This document shows positions 50,351-59,920 of a stretch of DNA of 64,000 nt, piece after piece. The stretch's first letter is position 1, and each line of letters begins with the position of its first letter. Under the pieces are notes generated by a model. The model made no database searches and was not told the DNA's origin. It worked only from the letters and a program-made list of their open reading frames with translations. Origin of the DNA: Sulfuricella denitrificans skB26 (GTDB taxonomy: Bacteria > Pseudomonadota > Gammaproteobacteria > Burkholderiales > Sulfuricellaceae); NCBI RefSeq assembly GCF_000297055.2, contig NC_022357.1, positions 1,612,001 through 1,676,000 on the forward strand, read 5' to 3'. A program made the translations under genes and the position numbers.

Positions 50351-50590
50351 TCAGGCATATTCGTCGATCAGATGATCCGGATCTGGACGTTTGCTGTCGG
50401 ATTCTTCAGAGGACTGCACCGGAAGGGGCTTGCGGTTATTTCTATGCTTGAAATCGTCGAATGACGGATGCTTATTTTCAGGGTGGACTGGAACAGAGTC
50501 GCTGACAGTGCCGACTGAGTCTGTCGAGGCCAAATGAGGCTGGATAACTATTTGGTATGGCTCTGCAGACAGAGTTTGCTGTTGATACAT
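50351..50590 (-). CDS. Small hypothetical protein in the flagellar cluster
   Basis: The 79-residue product begins MYQQQTLSAEPYQIVIQP. It has no membrane segment and a charged, Pro- and Asp-rich C-terminal half that is probably disordered. GGAGAGG lies just before the ATG at 50590; the frame is open to 50611. It sits between fliT and the DUF2802 gene. I do not recognise it. A FlaG-like or chaperone-linked role is a guess from location only. Confidence 0.6.
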   Translation of the reverse strand: MYQQQTLSAEPYQIVIQPHLASTDSVGTVSDSVPVHPENKHPSFDDFKHRNNRKPLPVQSSEESDSKRPDPDHLIDEYA

Positions 50591-50618
50591 CACCTCTCCG
50601 CGAAAAATCAAGGCATGG

Positions 50619-50945
50619 TCAGGGTGTTTCGTACGCCTTTAGCAGCTTTTTTTCCGCTCCGATGCTGCCCAGTATTTCCTGCAATTCACCCTTCCATGCT
50701 TCGGTTAGCATCTTGATTTCTTTATCCGCAGAAAGAGTTTTATGGATCAGTTCACCTTTTCGAAACTGTTCTTCTCGCGCCCACAGATCCTCATTTTCCT
50801 GTTTCATCAGGGTATCGGTTAGAGCCGCACGCACCTGTACAAGCTCAATGAGTCGATCCCATTCCGCTTGATTGGCAGCCTCCAGCATTTTCTGCGTAAG
50901 CCGCCATATTGCATCATATTGCTCAATTAATTCAGCACTACTCAC
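50619..50945 (-). CDS. fliT: FliT-like flagellar export chaperone
   Basis: The 108-residue, all-helical protein is of FliT size and lies directly after fliS. FliT binds FliD and, in enterobacteria, FlhDC. Similarity to the family is by length, helical pattern and position, with conserved Trp and Lys in the first helix (EQYDAIWRLTQKML). It follows the fliS stop by two bases. Confidence 0.8.
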   Translation of the reverse strand: MSSAELIEQYDAIWRLTQKMLEAANQAEWDRLIELVQVRAALTDTLMKQENEDLWAREEQFRKGELIHKTLSADKEIKMLTEAWKGELQEILGSIGAEKKLLKAYETP

Positions 50946-50947
50946 AC

Positions 50948-51433
50948 TCAGGCCTTGCCGTAGCTAACCGCCGAGTTACGCTGCGGCGGGGCACCATTGG
51001 CGACCTCGATGGGTTTTGACGGCAGTGGCTTTTGGCCAATCGCCGCCCAAGCACCCCTCAAATCTACCAGCAAGCGGCCGACTTCATCCAAGGCACCAAT
51101 TTCATTTTTCATGTTTGCCATCAGTAAACGGTCGCACATGTAATCATATAAATCATTCAGGTTTTGAGCCATCTCTCCACCTGCCTTGATATCGAGGCTT
51201 AATTGCAGACCATCCTGAATAATTGCCATCGCCCTGGATATCGATGCACATTTCGTGATGACATCATTTTTTTGCATCGCCATTCGGGCCTTGGCCACCG
51301 ATCTGACCGCACCATCAAAAAGCATGACAATCAATTGATGCGAAGAAACTCCATCCAGGTTGGCCTCAACACTGGCGTTAGAGTAGGCTTTCATGGCATC
51401 GCGATTCACGGCATTCATCAACTTATTCTCCAT
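50948..51433 (-). CDS. fliS: Flagellin export chaperone FliS
   Basis: FliS binds the C terminus of flagellin and keeps it unfolded for export. The 161-residue product has the start AMKAYSNASVEANLDGVSSHQLIVMLFDGA and the DLYDYMCDRLLMAN region typical of the family. The C-terminal tail of about 30 residues (PSKPIEVANGAPPQ) is longer than usual. It lies 27 bases from fliD. Confidence 0.94.
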   Translation of the reverse strand: MENKLMNAVNRDAMKAYSNASVEANLDGVSSHQLIVMLFDGAVRSVAKARMAMQKNDVITKCASISRAMAIIQDGLQLSLDIKAGGEMAQNLNDLYDYMCDRLLMANMKNEIGALDEVGRLLVDLRGAWAAIGQKPLPSKPIEVANGAPPQRNSAVSYGKA

Positions 51434-51460
51434 TTAATTTCTGCCATAAAAAATATTGGC

Positions 51461-53140
51461 TTACAAACTTGCCTTTATCCCAGGCAAATTAGCCAGCTGC
51501 TGGGTCAAGGCATCGCTGGTTGACTGCATCTGGCTCATCATGGTGTTCAATGCGGAAAACTGCTTGGTGTAGTTCGCCTGCAAACGGGCAAGCCGTATAT
51601 TCAAAGCATCCCGGCTGCTACCAATATTCTTGACACTCTGATTCAAGCCTGCAGTACGGGATGCAATCACACCATCATTCGCAAGAAATTTACTGAGCAG
51701 GCCATTCAGTTGATCCGCATAGCCGCGAGTGAATGTCACCGTTCCGCGATCACCTGTAGCGCCCCCAAGAATCTGGATTTGCAGGCCGCTCGCCGAAGTG
51801 CCGATTGCACCAGACAATGTCTGGACACCGCCTTCCGCAGTAGCGCCACCTATCGTCCCCGCCGCTGACGAACTAGCGGTGCCGAGGTTGCTCGCATTAA
51901 TGGCATAAGTACCGGTCTGAGTATTCGCTGAGGAACTCACGAATTTGATCTGACTATCGGAGGGACTACCTAGCGCCGTAAAAATACCGGCGATATCCTT
52001 AAAATTCGTATCGATTGCATTCTGTAACTTGTTGGCATCCAAAGACAATGAACCGTCTTTCTGCGTCTTAATGCCAATCGAATACAGTGTGGTATTGGTA
52101 CCGGTCAAACCGCTGATGGGAGTGACCATCATGCTACGCATCTGACCCATGATCGTACGCACGGAGGAATCACTCTGCAGGATACCTGCTGTTTTGGTCG
52201 CGGGGTCATAGGCGGACAAGCTATTGAGCGTATTGTTCATATCGTTAAACGCTGTCACGAAGCCCTGCACCGACGACTTCATGGTCACCGTATCACGAGC
52301 CACACTCAGCGTAGATGTACCGGCCTTCTGCAACTTCAGTGAGACTCCTTGCAGTACATCGTCCACCGTGTTGGTCGTCTTGCTGACGAACACACCATCC
52401 ACTTTCAGTTCGGCATTTTGAGCAGTGGCTACCTCAGACATGTTCTGAGTGCCAGTCGGATCGTTCGCCAGCAAATTTGACAATGCGGCATCGCCGCTAA
52501 CGCTAATTTTCAAGCTCTGTGTCTTGCCGCTGGAGATGGAGCTCAGCACCAGACGATAAGGGGAATCGCCTCCATCGTTAACGATCGAGGCGGTAATGCC
52601 GACATTCCCGCCATTGATGGCATCGCGAATACCTTCAAGCGTATTGTGTGCGCTGTCGATGGTAATAGTTTTAATCGCATTACTGCTGGCAAAGGTCACA
52701 CCTGGGCCGGCATATTTACCGGTAACCGCATCGAATGTAGGTGTAGCTGCATCAGTAATGGTGCCGAAATCGAAACTGATCGTGCCGACGCCAATTTCTG
52801 AAACCGCGTTGGACTGGCCTGGCGCAACCAATTTCTGCGCTTGCGCGAGCTTTAGCACCTCAATCGAATGACTGCCAATCGCAGCCGAGTCCGAGGCACT
52901 TGCGTCCATAACCGTGGGGTCAGTTGAATTTGCCGTATTGGAGTTGAATTTAGCGGGATCGTTCAAGCTTTGAACCGCCGTTTGAAACTTTGCAACAGCA
53001 CTCTTGATGCTGCCGAAGGCCGAGATTTTGGCCTGATAATTAGCCTCTTTCGTGTTCAGAGCAACCAGTGGTTTCTGCTCCACCTGCATTAACTGGCTGA
53101 CGATGCCGGCTACATCGAGACTTGAAGCTGAAACGGCCAT
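51461..53140 (-). CDS. fliD: Flagellar hook-associated protein 2 (cap) FliD
   Basis: FliD forms the filament cap that assembles flagellin. The 559-residue protein has the N-terminal coiled segment (SSLDVAGIVSQLMQVEQKP), a flagellin-hook IN motif (about 165-245), the middle D2-D3 region, and a C-terminal coiled coil ending DALTQQLANLPG. Its order flaG-fliD-fliS-fliT downstream of flagellin is classical. Confidence 0.96.
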   Translation of the reverse strand: MAVSASSLDVAGIVSQLMQVEQKPLVALNTKEANYQAKISAFGSIKSAVAKFQTAVQSLNDPAKFNSNTANSTDPTVMDASASDSAAIGSHSIEVLKLAQAQKLVAPGQSNAVSEIGVGTISFDFGTITDAATPTFDAVTGKYAGPGVTFASSNAIKTITIDSAHNTLEGIRDAINGGNVGITASIVNDGGDSPYRLVLSSISSGKTQSLKISVSGDAALSNLLANDPTGTQNMSEVATAQNAELKVDGVFVSKTTNTVDDVLQGVSLKLQKAGTSTLSVARDTVTMKSSVQGFVTAFNDMNNTLNSLSAYDPATKTAGILQSDSSVRTIMGQMRSMMVTPISGLTGTNTTLYSIGIKTQKDGSLSLDANKLQNAIDTNFKDIAGIFTALGSPSDSQIKFVSSSANTQTGTYAINASNLGTASSSAAGTIGGATAEGGVQTLSGAIGTSASGLQIQILGGATGDRGTVTFTRGYADQLNGLLSKFLANDGVIASRTAGLNQSVKNIGSSRDALNIRLARLQANYTKQFSALNTMMSQMQSTSDALTQQLANLPGIKASL

Positions 53141-53241
53141 GATTGCCTCCTTGCGTGAACAACTGTCTTGCTATAGTGCGGGCTGAGCACTCTACTTAAA
53201 GGACCTCAATTCTACATCTTAAATGTAAAGCATACTCGCCG

Positions 53242-53616
53242 TCATGCCTTCTGGCGGATAATCAAGCCCTGCAAGGTATCGATCGACTTGGCAATAGACA
53301 ATATCTCTTCAGTAGGAAATTGACGGATGACATCACCGGTGACTTTGTCCATGACCTTGATCACGTTTATCTTGGTATCCTTATCAACAGTAAATTCAAT
53401 ATTCGATCCGTGCGGCATATTTTGCAACACCTGGTTCACGTTTTCCACTGCATTTTTTACTTGATCCTGCACAGTCGCCGAAGTTACCGACTGAACCGAC
53501 TTCTCCTGTGCAACCACACTTGTGGCAGATTGCGGGACCGCTATTGACCTTGCCTTGTACGCCGTATCCGCTACATTACCACCTGACTGTATCCCACCAT
53601 TAAGCTGAATATCCAT
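53242..53616 (-). CDS. flaG: FlaG-like protein
   Basis: The 124-residue product has a variable N terminus and a conserved C-terminal domain (NIEFTVDKDTKINVIKVMD) typical of FlaG, which affects filament length. GGGGGAGG lies before the ATG at 53616. It is between fliC and fliD. Confidence 0.9.
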   Translation of the reverse strand: MDIQLNGGIQSGGNVADTAYKARSIAVPQSATSVVAQEKSVQSVTSATVQDQVKNAVENVNQVLQNMPHGSNIEFTVDKDTKINVIKVMDKVTGDVIRQFPTEEILSIAKSIDTLQGLIIRQKA

Positions 53617-53635
53617 GATACCTCCCCCATGGGAA

Positions 53636-53667
53636 ATTCCCCTGCCAGCTTGAACCGGCAGGGGAAT
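53636..53667 (-). terminator. Hairpin after flagellin
   Basis: The arms attcccctgcc and ggcaggggaat surround a ten-base loop in the gap between fliC and flaG. It follows the flagellin stop by about 20 bases on the minus strand. No long T-run follows, but such strong hairpins often end or stabilise flagellin mRNA. Confidence 0.7.
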
Positions 53668-53688
53668 GGTTTACATTGAAATAACCAC

Positions 53689-55839
53689 TTAACGCAACAG
53701 GGTCAACACTGAGTTAGGCAACTGGTTCGCCTGAGCCAACATCGCTGTGCCCGCTTGCTGCAGGATCTGGTTACGGGTCAACTGAGCGGTTTCTGCCGCA
53801 TAGTCCGCATCCTGAATCCGGCTACGCGCAGCAGACAAGTTTTCCGATGAAGCTGTCAAACTGGCTACCACACTCGTAAAGCGGTTTTGCAACGCACCCA
53901 TGCTGCCACGAATGGTGCTGACCTGGCTCAACGCGCCGTCGATCAGCGAGATCGCGTTGTTCGCGCCAGATACCGTGGTGATATCCACTCCGGCAATCGT
54001 GGTCAGGCCAACACTGGCAGCGCTCAATCCTGCTGCGCCAGGCGAGGTGCCGCCGATGCTGAAGGTGTTGGCGGAATTGAGCGACAACGTGCCTTTGGTG
54101 CTGTTAGCAGCATAAACCCCGCTGGTGCCAGCCGTATCGACGCTGGCCACGGCACCGGCAGTGCCTAGGGTAACCGGCTCAGTCGGCGCGGCCACAACTC
54201 CGGTACCCCCGTACAGGGTATTAGTCACGGTAAGCGCACCGGCGGTTCTGGAGGTGAAGCCCACTGTGCCGTTGCCGGCAGCCTGTTGTGCGGAAATTGC
54301 CGAGGCCAGATTGGTCGCAGTCAGAATATCGTCATCAGTCGCAGCCGTACCACCAGTGCCCAACTTGACCTGGATGTTGCCGGCGGTGGCAGGGCCGCTT
54401 GCATTATGTGCGGTGAATTCATAGGTCAGACCGCCGACTTTCAGCGTGTCGCCAATCGCAACGCCTGCACCCACCGTGGTTGAAGCCCAGGAGCTGGCAT
54501 TAGCGGTTGCCGCAGCCGTCGCCAAACCATCCGCGAAACCAGTCGATTTTACGTTGCTCTTTGCTGTCAGAATCGCATCAGTTGTCACACCCGTAATGGT
54601 GAATGCGTTCGTTACCGTGGAATTCAAGGCGAGCGCGGCACGAACGTTAGCGCCTTGAGTAGAAGCTGCGGAATCAGTAGCGATCTGAATGTTGGTCGCA
54701 CTATTGGCGGCCGCGCTGTACGTGAAGGTAACGCCAGCCACAGTCAGAGTGTCGGTAATCGCGGCAGTACCCGTGGAAGTATTGGTCACGACCTGGCGTG
54801 CGCCACTGGAGACCGTGATGACGCTGTTGCCGAAGGCCTTGGTAGCACCCGCCAATTCGAGGCCGGTGGCATTCTCTACGCGGGTGGCGCCGTCAGCCGT
54901 AGTGGCAGCATTGGTGGTGATGTCGATGGTTTTGCCGGTGTTGGAACTTAGCGTCAGTGCGCCGGTACCGCCATTTGCCGCTGCTGTCACGCCGGTCTGA
55001 GCTGATACGGCATTGATCGCGGCAGCGACGTTGGCGCCCTGGGTCGCGACATTACTGGAACCAGCCACTGCGCCGACGCTCACACCGTTGATCACCAGAT
55101 CGCCGGATTGCAGCGTCTGATTGCGCAGCAAGGCGTTAGTACTGGTAACCGAGGTCGCGGCAGACGCAACCACACCGGTCTTGGAGGACACACTATTAAT
55201 GGAAGCGGCAATCGCTTCGGCCGAACCGGATGTTGAACTGCCGACATCCTGACCGTTCAGGGTCAACTGACCTGCTGTTAGGGCTGTGCCAGTTACTGCA
55301 GTAATACTGTTGCTGGTAACCTGATATGAGCCAAGCGCCGTTGTTTGCGAATTGCCTGTGCTCGCAGTAATGGTCTGATTGGCATTCGCGCCAACCTGGA
55401 ATTGGGAAGCAGTAAAGGTGCCATCCAAAATATTCTGGCCGTTAAATTGGGAGGTGGTCGCCACGCGCTGGATTTCCGCCAGCAACTGCACTACCTCAGC
55501 ATTCAGCGAAGTACGATCTGACGCAGTGTTGGTCGAGTTGGCAGACTGCACGGCCAGTTCGCGGATACGCTGCAGGTTATTTGTTACCTCGGCCAATCCG
55601 CCTTCTGCGGTTTGCGCCAGGGAAACGCCGTCGTTGGCGTTACGTGCAGCCTGGTTCAGGCCGCGAATCTGGGAGGTCATCCGGTCGGAAATCGCCAAGC
55701 CGGCTGCGTCGTCCTTGGCGCTGTTAATACGCAAGCCGGAAGACAAGCGCTGCAAAGACGTTTGCAACGCGGCCTGGGACGTATTCAGATTGCGCTGCGC
55801 ATTCAGCGAGGCAATGTTGGTATTGATAATTTGGGGCAT
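53689..55839 (-). CDS. fliC: Flagellin
   Basis: The 716-residue protein is longer than many flagellins. The conserved N terminus ([35 protein letters not shown]) and C terminus ([36 protein letters not shown]) form the D0/D1 core. Residues about 150-620 are a variable region rich in Ala, Thr, Ser and Gly with repeated flagellin-IN-like units (for example [13 protein letters not shown]). It is probably the glycosylated surface domain. AGGAGA precedes the ATG and a sigma-28 promoter lies upstream. Confidence 0.96.
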   Translation of the reverse strand: MPQIINTNIASLNAQRNLNTSQAALQTSLQRLSSGLRINSAKDDAAGLAISDRMTSQIRGLNQAARNANDGVSLAQTAEGGLAEVTNNLQRIRELAVQSANSTNTASDRTSLNAEVVQLLAEIQRVATTSQFNGQNILDGTFTASQFQVGANANQTITASTGNSQTTALGSYQVTSNSITAVTGTALTAGQLTLNGQDVGSSTSGSAEAIAASINSVSSKTGVVASAATSVTSTNALLRNQTLQSGDLVINGVSVGAVAGSSNVATQGANVAAAINAVSAQTGVTAAANGGTGALTLSSNTGKTIDITTNAATTADGATRVENATGLELAGATKAFGNSVITVSSGARQVVTNTSTGTAAITDTLTVAGVTFTYSAAANSATNIQIATDSAASTQGANVRAALALNSTVTNAFTITGVTTDAILTAKSNVKSTGFADGLATAAATANASSWASTTVGAGVAIGDTLKVGGLTYEFTAHNASGPATAGNIQVKLGTGGTAATDDDILTATNLASAISAQQAAGNGTVGFTSRTAGALTVTNTLYGGTGVVAAPTEPVTLGTAGAVASVDTAGTSGVYAANSTKGTLSLNSANTFSIGGTSPGAAGLSAASVGLTTIAGVDITTVSGANNAISLIDGALSQVSTIRGSMGALQNRFTSVVASLTASSENLSAARSRIQDADYAAETAQLTRNQILQQAGTAMLAQANQLPNSVLTLLR

Positions 55840-55938
55840 TTTATGTCTCCTTGGTAGGGTAGTTTAACTGCTGGCGTTGTCGCCTCCGACTTTGGTTGCC
55901 CTAAATAATCAGAGCCACTTAATCCGCTGTCAGTACCT

Positions 55939-55965
55939 TTATCGGGTCACCATGAGAAAACTTTA
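55939..55965 (-). promoter_or_regulatory. Sigma-28 (FliA) promoter of flagellin
   Basis: On the minus strand TAAA (55962-55965) is followed after exactly 15 bases by CCCGATAA (55939-55946), close to the sigma-28 consensus TAAA-N15-GCCGATAA. The flagellin ATG is about 100 bases downstream. Confidence 0.88.
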
Positions 55966-56271
55966 ATATTTTTTAAACAATTTTTCCGCCCAATTGGCTG
56001 CACTGTCACCTTCCCCTAAAGCTAGATGCCTCCTAGACGCGAACATTCCTACAGCAACACATACGAGTCTGAGAGACACAGCGTCGAATTAAACTGAACA
56101 CTGAATCAAGCGAATTGAAGAAACAATACTTCTGCAAATTGCATGAATTCCTTTTGCGCTCACCGTAACAAGTGTTCCGCTGCTATTATTCACTCTACAT
56201 CAAGTGCCTGGAATTTCTTTAACCAGAACGCTGAAAGTTGAACTTGTTGGCAGGAAAGGGTAATCACGGGA
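55966..56271. other. Intergenic region between flagellin and the TPR gene
   Basis: This 306-base region separates divergent genes. It contains the AT-rich upstream side of the flagellin promoter (aatattttttaaac) and the leader of the TPR gene. I see no gene, RNA or repeat here, and no clear promoter for the TPR gene. Confidence 0.6.
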
Positions 56272-56763
56272 ATGAATCAAGGAACGAATGCCGAAACAGC
56301 GATGTTGGATCCGGCTCAGCAACAAGCTATTCAAATGGCCATACAGCAGGCTGTTGCTCACCACCAAACCGGTCGGTTGCAGGAAGCCGAGCATCTTTAC
56401 CGTGCTATCCTGCAGATACAGCCACGACACCCGGATGCCAACCACAATCTAGGGGTGCTTGCAGTACAAATGCAACAGCCTGCTGCGAGCTTGTGTTACT
56501 TCAAGACCTCACTGGAATCCAACCCGGAAAATGAGCGTTACCTGCTGAGTTACATCGATGCGCTAATTCAATCCGGAGAAATATCTAGCGCGCGCCAGTT
56601 GCTGGCACAATCCAAGCAGCATGGGTTGCATAGCGAGGCGCTGGAAGCGTTAGCGATTCGGCTGGCAGATGTAAAGGCGGATGAGCCCGCCCCCAACCCC
56701 AGCCCGGGATACCGCCTAAACGTGCCAAACCAGCCAAAAAAACCAACTCACACAGAGGAGTAG
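56272..56763 (+). CDS. N-terminal TPR part of the SPINDLY-type glycosyltransferase (frame ends early)
   Basis: The 163-residue product has about two TPR units (AVAHHQTGRLQEAEHLYRAIL and HPDANHNLGVLAVQ) and a Pro/Lys linker, then stops at 56761. Homologous proteins, as I recall them, run on through a linker into EINELVALF and further TPRs, and that continuation is present here in the -1 frame. The shift maps to an A7 run at 56736-56742. It is therefore probably the front part of one larger gene, unless the short protein is used in its own right. Confidence 0.75.
   Translation: MNQGTNAETAMLDPAQQQAIQMAIQQAVAHHQTGRLQEAEHLYRAILQIQPRHPDANHNLGVLAVQMQQPAASLCYFKTSLESNPENERYLLSYIDALIQSGEISSARQLLAQSKQHGLHSEALEALAIRLADVKADEPAPNPSPGYRLNVPNQPKKPTHTEE
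56736..56742 (+). other. A7 slippery run at the frame change
   Basis: Seven adenines lie in phase A AAA AAA with respect to the upstream frame. A -1 slip here joins the upstream frame (...QPKK) to the downstream frame (TNSHRGVEPNRQEINELVALF). One extra A in the mRNA or in the genome would do the same. A sequencing or assembly error in the homopolymer is an alternative. Confidence 0.65.
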
Positions 56764-56825
56764 AGCCGAACAGGCAAGAAATCAATGAATTAGTAGCGCT
56801 GTTTAGCCAAGGCCGCCACTCCGAA

Positions 56826-59033
56826 ATGGAGGCGGTAGCCCGGGATTGGACGATGCGGTTCCCCAGGTATGGGATAGGCTGGAAGGCTCTGGGAACAGCA
56901 CTATCAGGTCAGGGGAAAAGTTCCGAGGCATTGGATGCTTTACAGAGGGCAATTGCGCTATCAAGGGATGATGCGGAAGCACATAGCAACCTTGGCAATG
57001 CGCTGAAGAATCTGCGTCGTTTTAGCGAAGCCGAAACCAGCTACCGGCAGGCGATAAAAATCAGGCCGAACTTCGCCGAAGCGCAATGCAACCTGGGTGT
57101 TGTTCTCGTCGAACAAGGCCGGTTAAGTGAAGCTGAAGCTAATTTACGTCGAGCGCTGGAGATCAAGCCCAACCACGCTGATGCGCACAACAATCTTGGC
57201 ATCGCGCTGATGAAGCAGGAGCGACTATCGGAAGCAGAGCCATGCTTTCAGCAGGCGCTTAAAATCAAACCAGACTACCATGAAGCGCTCAACAATCTAG
57301 GCTCTCTTTTAACTGAACAGGGATTGCTGGCCGAAGCTGAAATCAGTTGCGTGGAAGCGCTGAAAATCAAACCAGATTATGTTCCGGCACTGAGCAACCT
57401 GGGTGTCTGCCTGCAACAGCAAGGCAGATTAGCTGAATCCGAAGCCTGTTTTCGTCGCGCGCTTGAAATCAAGCCGGATTCGGCTGAGGCGCTTTGCGGC
57501 CTGGGCATCACCCTCAACGACCAGGGCCGTTTTCCCGAAGCAGAAGCCAACCTGCGTCGCGCACTGGAAATCAAGCCGGATTATGTTGATGCCCACAGCA
57601 ACCTGGGGATGATTTTGGAAAAACAGGGCAGGATCGATGAGGCGATCGCAAGCTATAACCGGGCGCTGGAACTCGATCCTGACAATCCTGACATACTTAA
57701 CAATTTTGGCTTGGCCCTGCAGGATCAAGGGCGACTTGAGGAGTCCATTCCCTTGATGCGCCACGCCCTGAAATCAAAACCAGGCCATCTGGCAGCGCAG
57801 AACAATCTGCTGTTCGGATTTAATTATCATCCCGACCTGAGCGCGGAAGAAATTTTTCGGGCATACCAGGAGTACGACACCCAAACAGGGTTGCCGCTGC
57901 GCTCGACCTGGCTTCCTCATCGCAACGACAAGAACCCTGCCCGCCGTCTGAAGATAGGTTACGTCTCTCCCGACTTTCGCCAGCATGCCGTTCGAAACTT
58001 CCTGGAGCCACTACTGGCATGGCATGACAAGTCCTCGGTGGAGGTCTACGCCTATGCAGAGCTGACCCAGGAAGATGACGCCACCACCCGCTACCGAAGT
58101 TATGTAGATCATTGGATACCTACCAAAGGCATGAACGACGAAGCGCTTGCGCAGCGTATCCGTGACGATGGTATCGACATATTGGTCGAACTGGCGGGAC
58201 ATACCGCGAGTAATCGACTGACTGTCTTTGCCCGAAAACCGGCCCCTGTTTCATTAAGCTGGATGGGCTATGGCTACACTACGGGTCTGAGCGCAATCGA
58301 CTACTACCTTACCGATGCTGTCAGCGCTCCATTGGGCAGCGATAGCCTATTTGCCGAGCAGCCTTGGAGGCTGGAAAACCCACCTCATGCCTATCGACCA
58401 GCCGTAGACATGGGTGAGGTTGGCGATCTGCCAGCACAACAACGCGGTTACATTACATTTGGCACCCTGACCCGCTCGATACGTATCAATCACCGCACGA
58501 TACGGGTGTGGTCGGAGATCCTCAAAGCCATGCCAAACTCACGCCTTGTCATCGACAGCCGCAACTTCAAAGACCCCTTGATGCAGGAACGGATGGCTAC
58601 CAGATTTGAGGAACATGACATAGCTCGAGAGCGGCTGGAAATCGGCTATCATAGCCCTCCCTGGGATGTATTTCGGGGCATCGACATCGGCCTGGATTGT
58701 TTCCCCCACAACTCCGGCACTACCCTATTTGAATCGCTCTATATGGGCGTACCCTACATCACGTTGGCGGGGCGGCCTTCAGTCGGACGGTTGGGCAGTA
58801 GCATCCTTCAAGCGGTAGGCCACCCGGAATGGATTGCCGAGAGCGAAAATGAATATATCACCAAGGCAGTCAAGCTGGCTGGCAATTGGGATCACCTGGC
58901 AAGCATACGCTCGCAATTACGAACAGAAATGGATAACAGCCCGATCAGGGACGAGGCCGGTTTTGCGCGCAAGGTAGAGAATGCGTATCGGCAAATGTGG
59001 CAACATTGGTGTGAGTTACCGTCGGATCACTAG
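56826..59033 (+). CDS. SPINDLY-type O-linked glycosyltransferase (TPR-OGT), main part
   Basis: The 735-residue product has about nine TPR repeats (up to about residue 330) followed by a GT41 catalytic region: GYVSPDFRQHAVRNF, VELAGHTASNRLTVFA, WMGYGYTTG and SGTTLFESLYMGVP. It transfers a sugar from a nucleotide donor to Ser/Thr. Its position opposite flagellin suggests flagellin as target. No ribosome site precedes the ATG at 56826, and protein-like sequence runs upstream in frame from about 56742, so this is probably the second part of one frameshifted or slippage-read gene. Confidence 0.85.
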   Translation: MEAVARDWTMRFPRYGIGWKALGTALSGQGKSSEALDALQRAIALSRDDAEAHSNLGNALKNLRRFSEAETSYRQAIKIRPNFAEAQCNLGVVLVEQGRLSEAEANLRRALEIKPNHADAHNNLGIALMKQERLSEAEPCFQQALKIKPDYHEALNNLGSLLTEQGLLAEAEISCVEALKIKPDYVPALSNLGVCLQQQGRLAESEACFRRALEIKPDSAEALCGLGITLNDQGRFPEAEANLRRALEIKPDYVDAHSNLGMILEKQGRIDEAIASYNRALELDPDNPDILNNFGLALQDQGRLEESIPLMRHALKSKPGHLAAQNNLLFGFNYHPDLSAEEIFRAYQEYDTQTGLPLRSTWLPHRNDKNPARRLKIGYVSPDFRQHAVRNFLEPLLAWHDKSSVEVYAYAELTQEDDATTRYRSYVDHWIPTKGMNDEALAQRIRDDGIDILVELAGHTASNRLTVFARKPAPVSLSWMGYGYTTGLSAIDYYLTDAVSAPLGSDSLFAEQPWRLENPPHAYRPAVDMGEVGDLPAQQRGYITFGTLTRSIRINHRTIRVWSEILKAMPNSRLVIDSRNFKDPLMQERMATRFEEHDIARERLEIGYHSPPWDVFRGIDIGLDCFPHNSGTTLFESLYMGVPYITLAGRPSVGRLGSSILQAVGHPEWIAESENEYITKAVKLAGNWDHLASIRSQLRTEMDNSPIRDEAGFARKVENAYRQMWQHWCELPSDH

Positions 59034-59146
59034 ACCGTCGCTCAATGGGAAACATCGGTACCACCGGGCGAACTGTGACGAACATCGAGTGTAGATGTGT
59101 TGCCGTGTCCGAAGATGGCTATAAAATTTCATATGGATGACAAAAC

Positions 59147-59920
59147 ATGAAGGCGATCATACTTGCGGGTGGGTTAGGGACAAGGATAAGCGAGGAGACA
59201 TCGGTCAAGCCCAAGCCGATGATAGAAATCGGCGGTCGGCCTGTGTTGTGGCATATCATGAAACTGTACTCGACCCACGGCATCAATGATTTTGTGGTTT
59301 GTTGCGGCTACAAAGGCTATGTCATCAAGGAATATTTTGCCAATTATTTTCTGCACATGTCAGATGTAACTTTCGACATGCAGAACAACCAGATGGAAGT
59401 GCATGAACGACACGCCGAGCCGTGGCGTGTCACGCTGGTGGACACCGGTGACGACACCATGACGGGCGGGCGGTTGAAGCGTGTTGCTCAATATATCAAA
59501 GACGAAGAAGCATTTTGTTTTACCTATGGTGACGGCGTAGCGGATGTGGATATCTCAGCATTGGTAGCCTTTCACCGGCAGCACGGTAAGCATGCGACTG
59601 TGACAGCAGTTCAGCCGCCCGGACGTTATGGTGCGTTAGCCATGGATGGCGGTTCAGTGCGCGGCTTTATTGAAAAGCCGCAAGGTGACGGCGGCTGGAT
59701 TAATGGCGGATTTTTTGTATTGTCGCCAGCCTGCCTTGACCTTGTTATCGATGACACCACATCCTGGGAGGGTGCGCCGCTCAGCCAGCTTGCAACGCAA
59801 GGCGAGCTAATGGCATATGAACACAATAGGTTCTGGCAGCCAATGGATACGTTACGCGACAAAAATCACCTGGAAAATCTTTGGCAAAGTGGCAAGGCTC
59901 CATGGAAAGTGTGGAAATGA
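59147..59920 (+). CDS. rfbF: Glucose-1-phosphate cytidylyltransferase
   Basis: The enzyme makes CDP-glucose from CTP and glucose 1-phosphate, the entry to CDP-deoxysugars. The 257-residue product begins [29 protein letters not shown] and has YGDGVADVD and [18 protein letters not shown]. It leads an operon in which each following gene overlaps the previous one or nearly so. The gap of 113 bases before it separates it from the glycosyltransferase gene. Confidence 0.95.
   Translation: MKAIILAGGLGTRISEETSVKPKPMIEIGGRPVLWHIMKLYSTHGINDFVVCCGYKGYVIKEYFANYFLHMSDVTFDMQNNQMEVHERHAEPWRVTLVDTGDDTMTGGRLKRVAQYIKDEEAFCFTYGDGVADVDISALVAFHRQHGKHATVTAVQPPGRYGALAMDGGSVRGFIEKPQGDGGWINGGFFVLSPACLDLVIDDTTSWEGAPLSQLATQGELMAYEHNRFWQPMDTLRDKNHLENLWQSGKAPWKVWK

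Noticed and set aside
53887-55000. Plus-strand frames across the flagellin centre as separate genes
   Set aside because: They are shadows created by the Ala/Thr-rich repetitive flagellin coding sequence.
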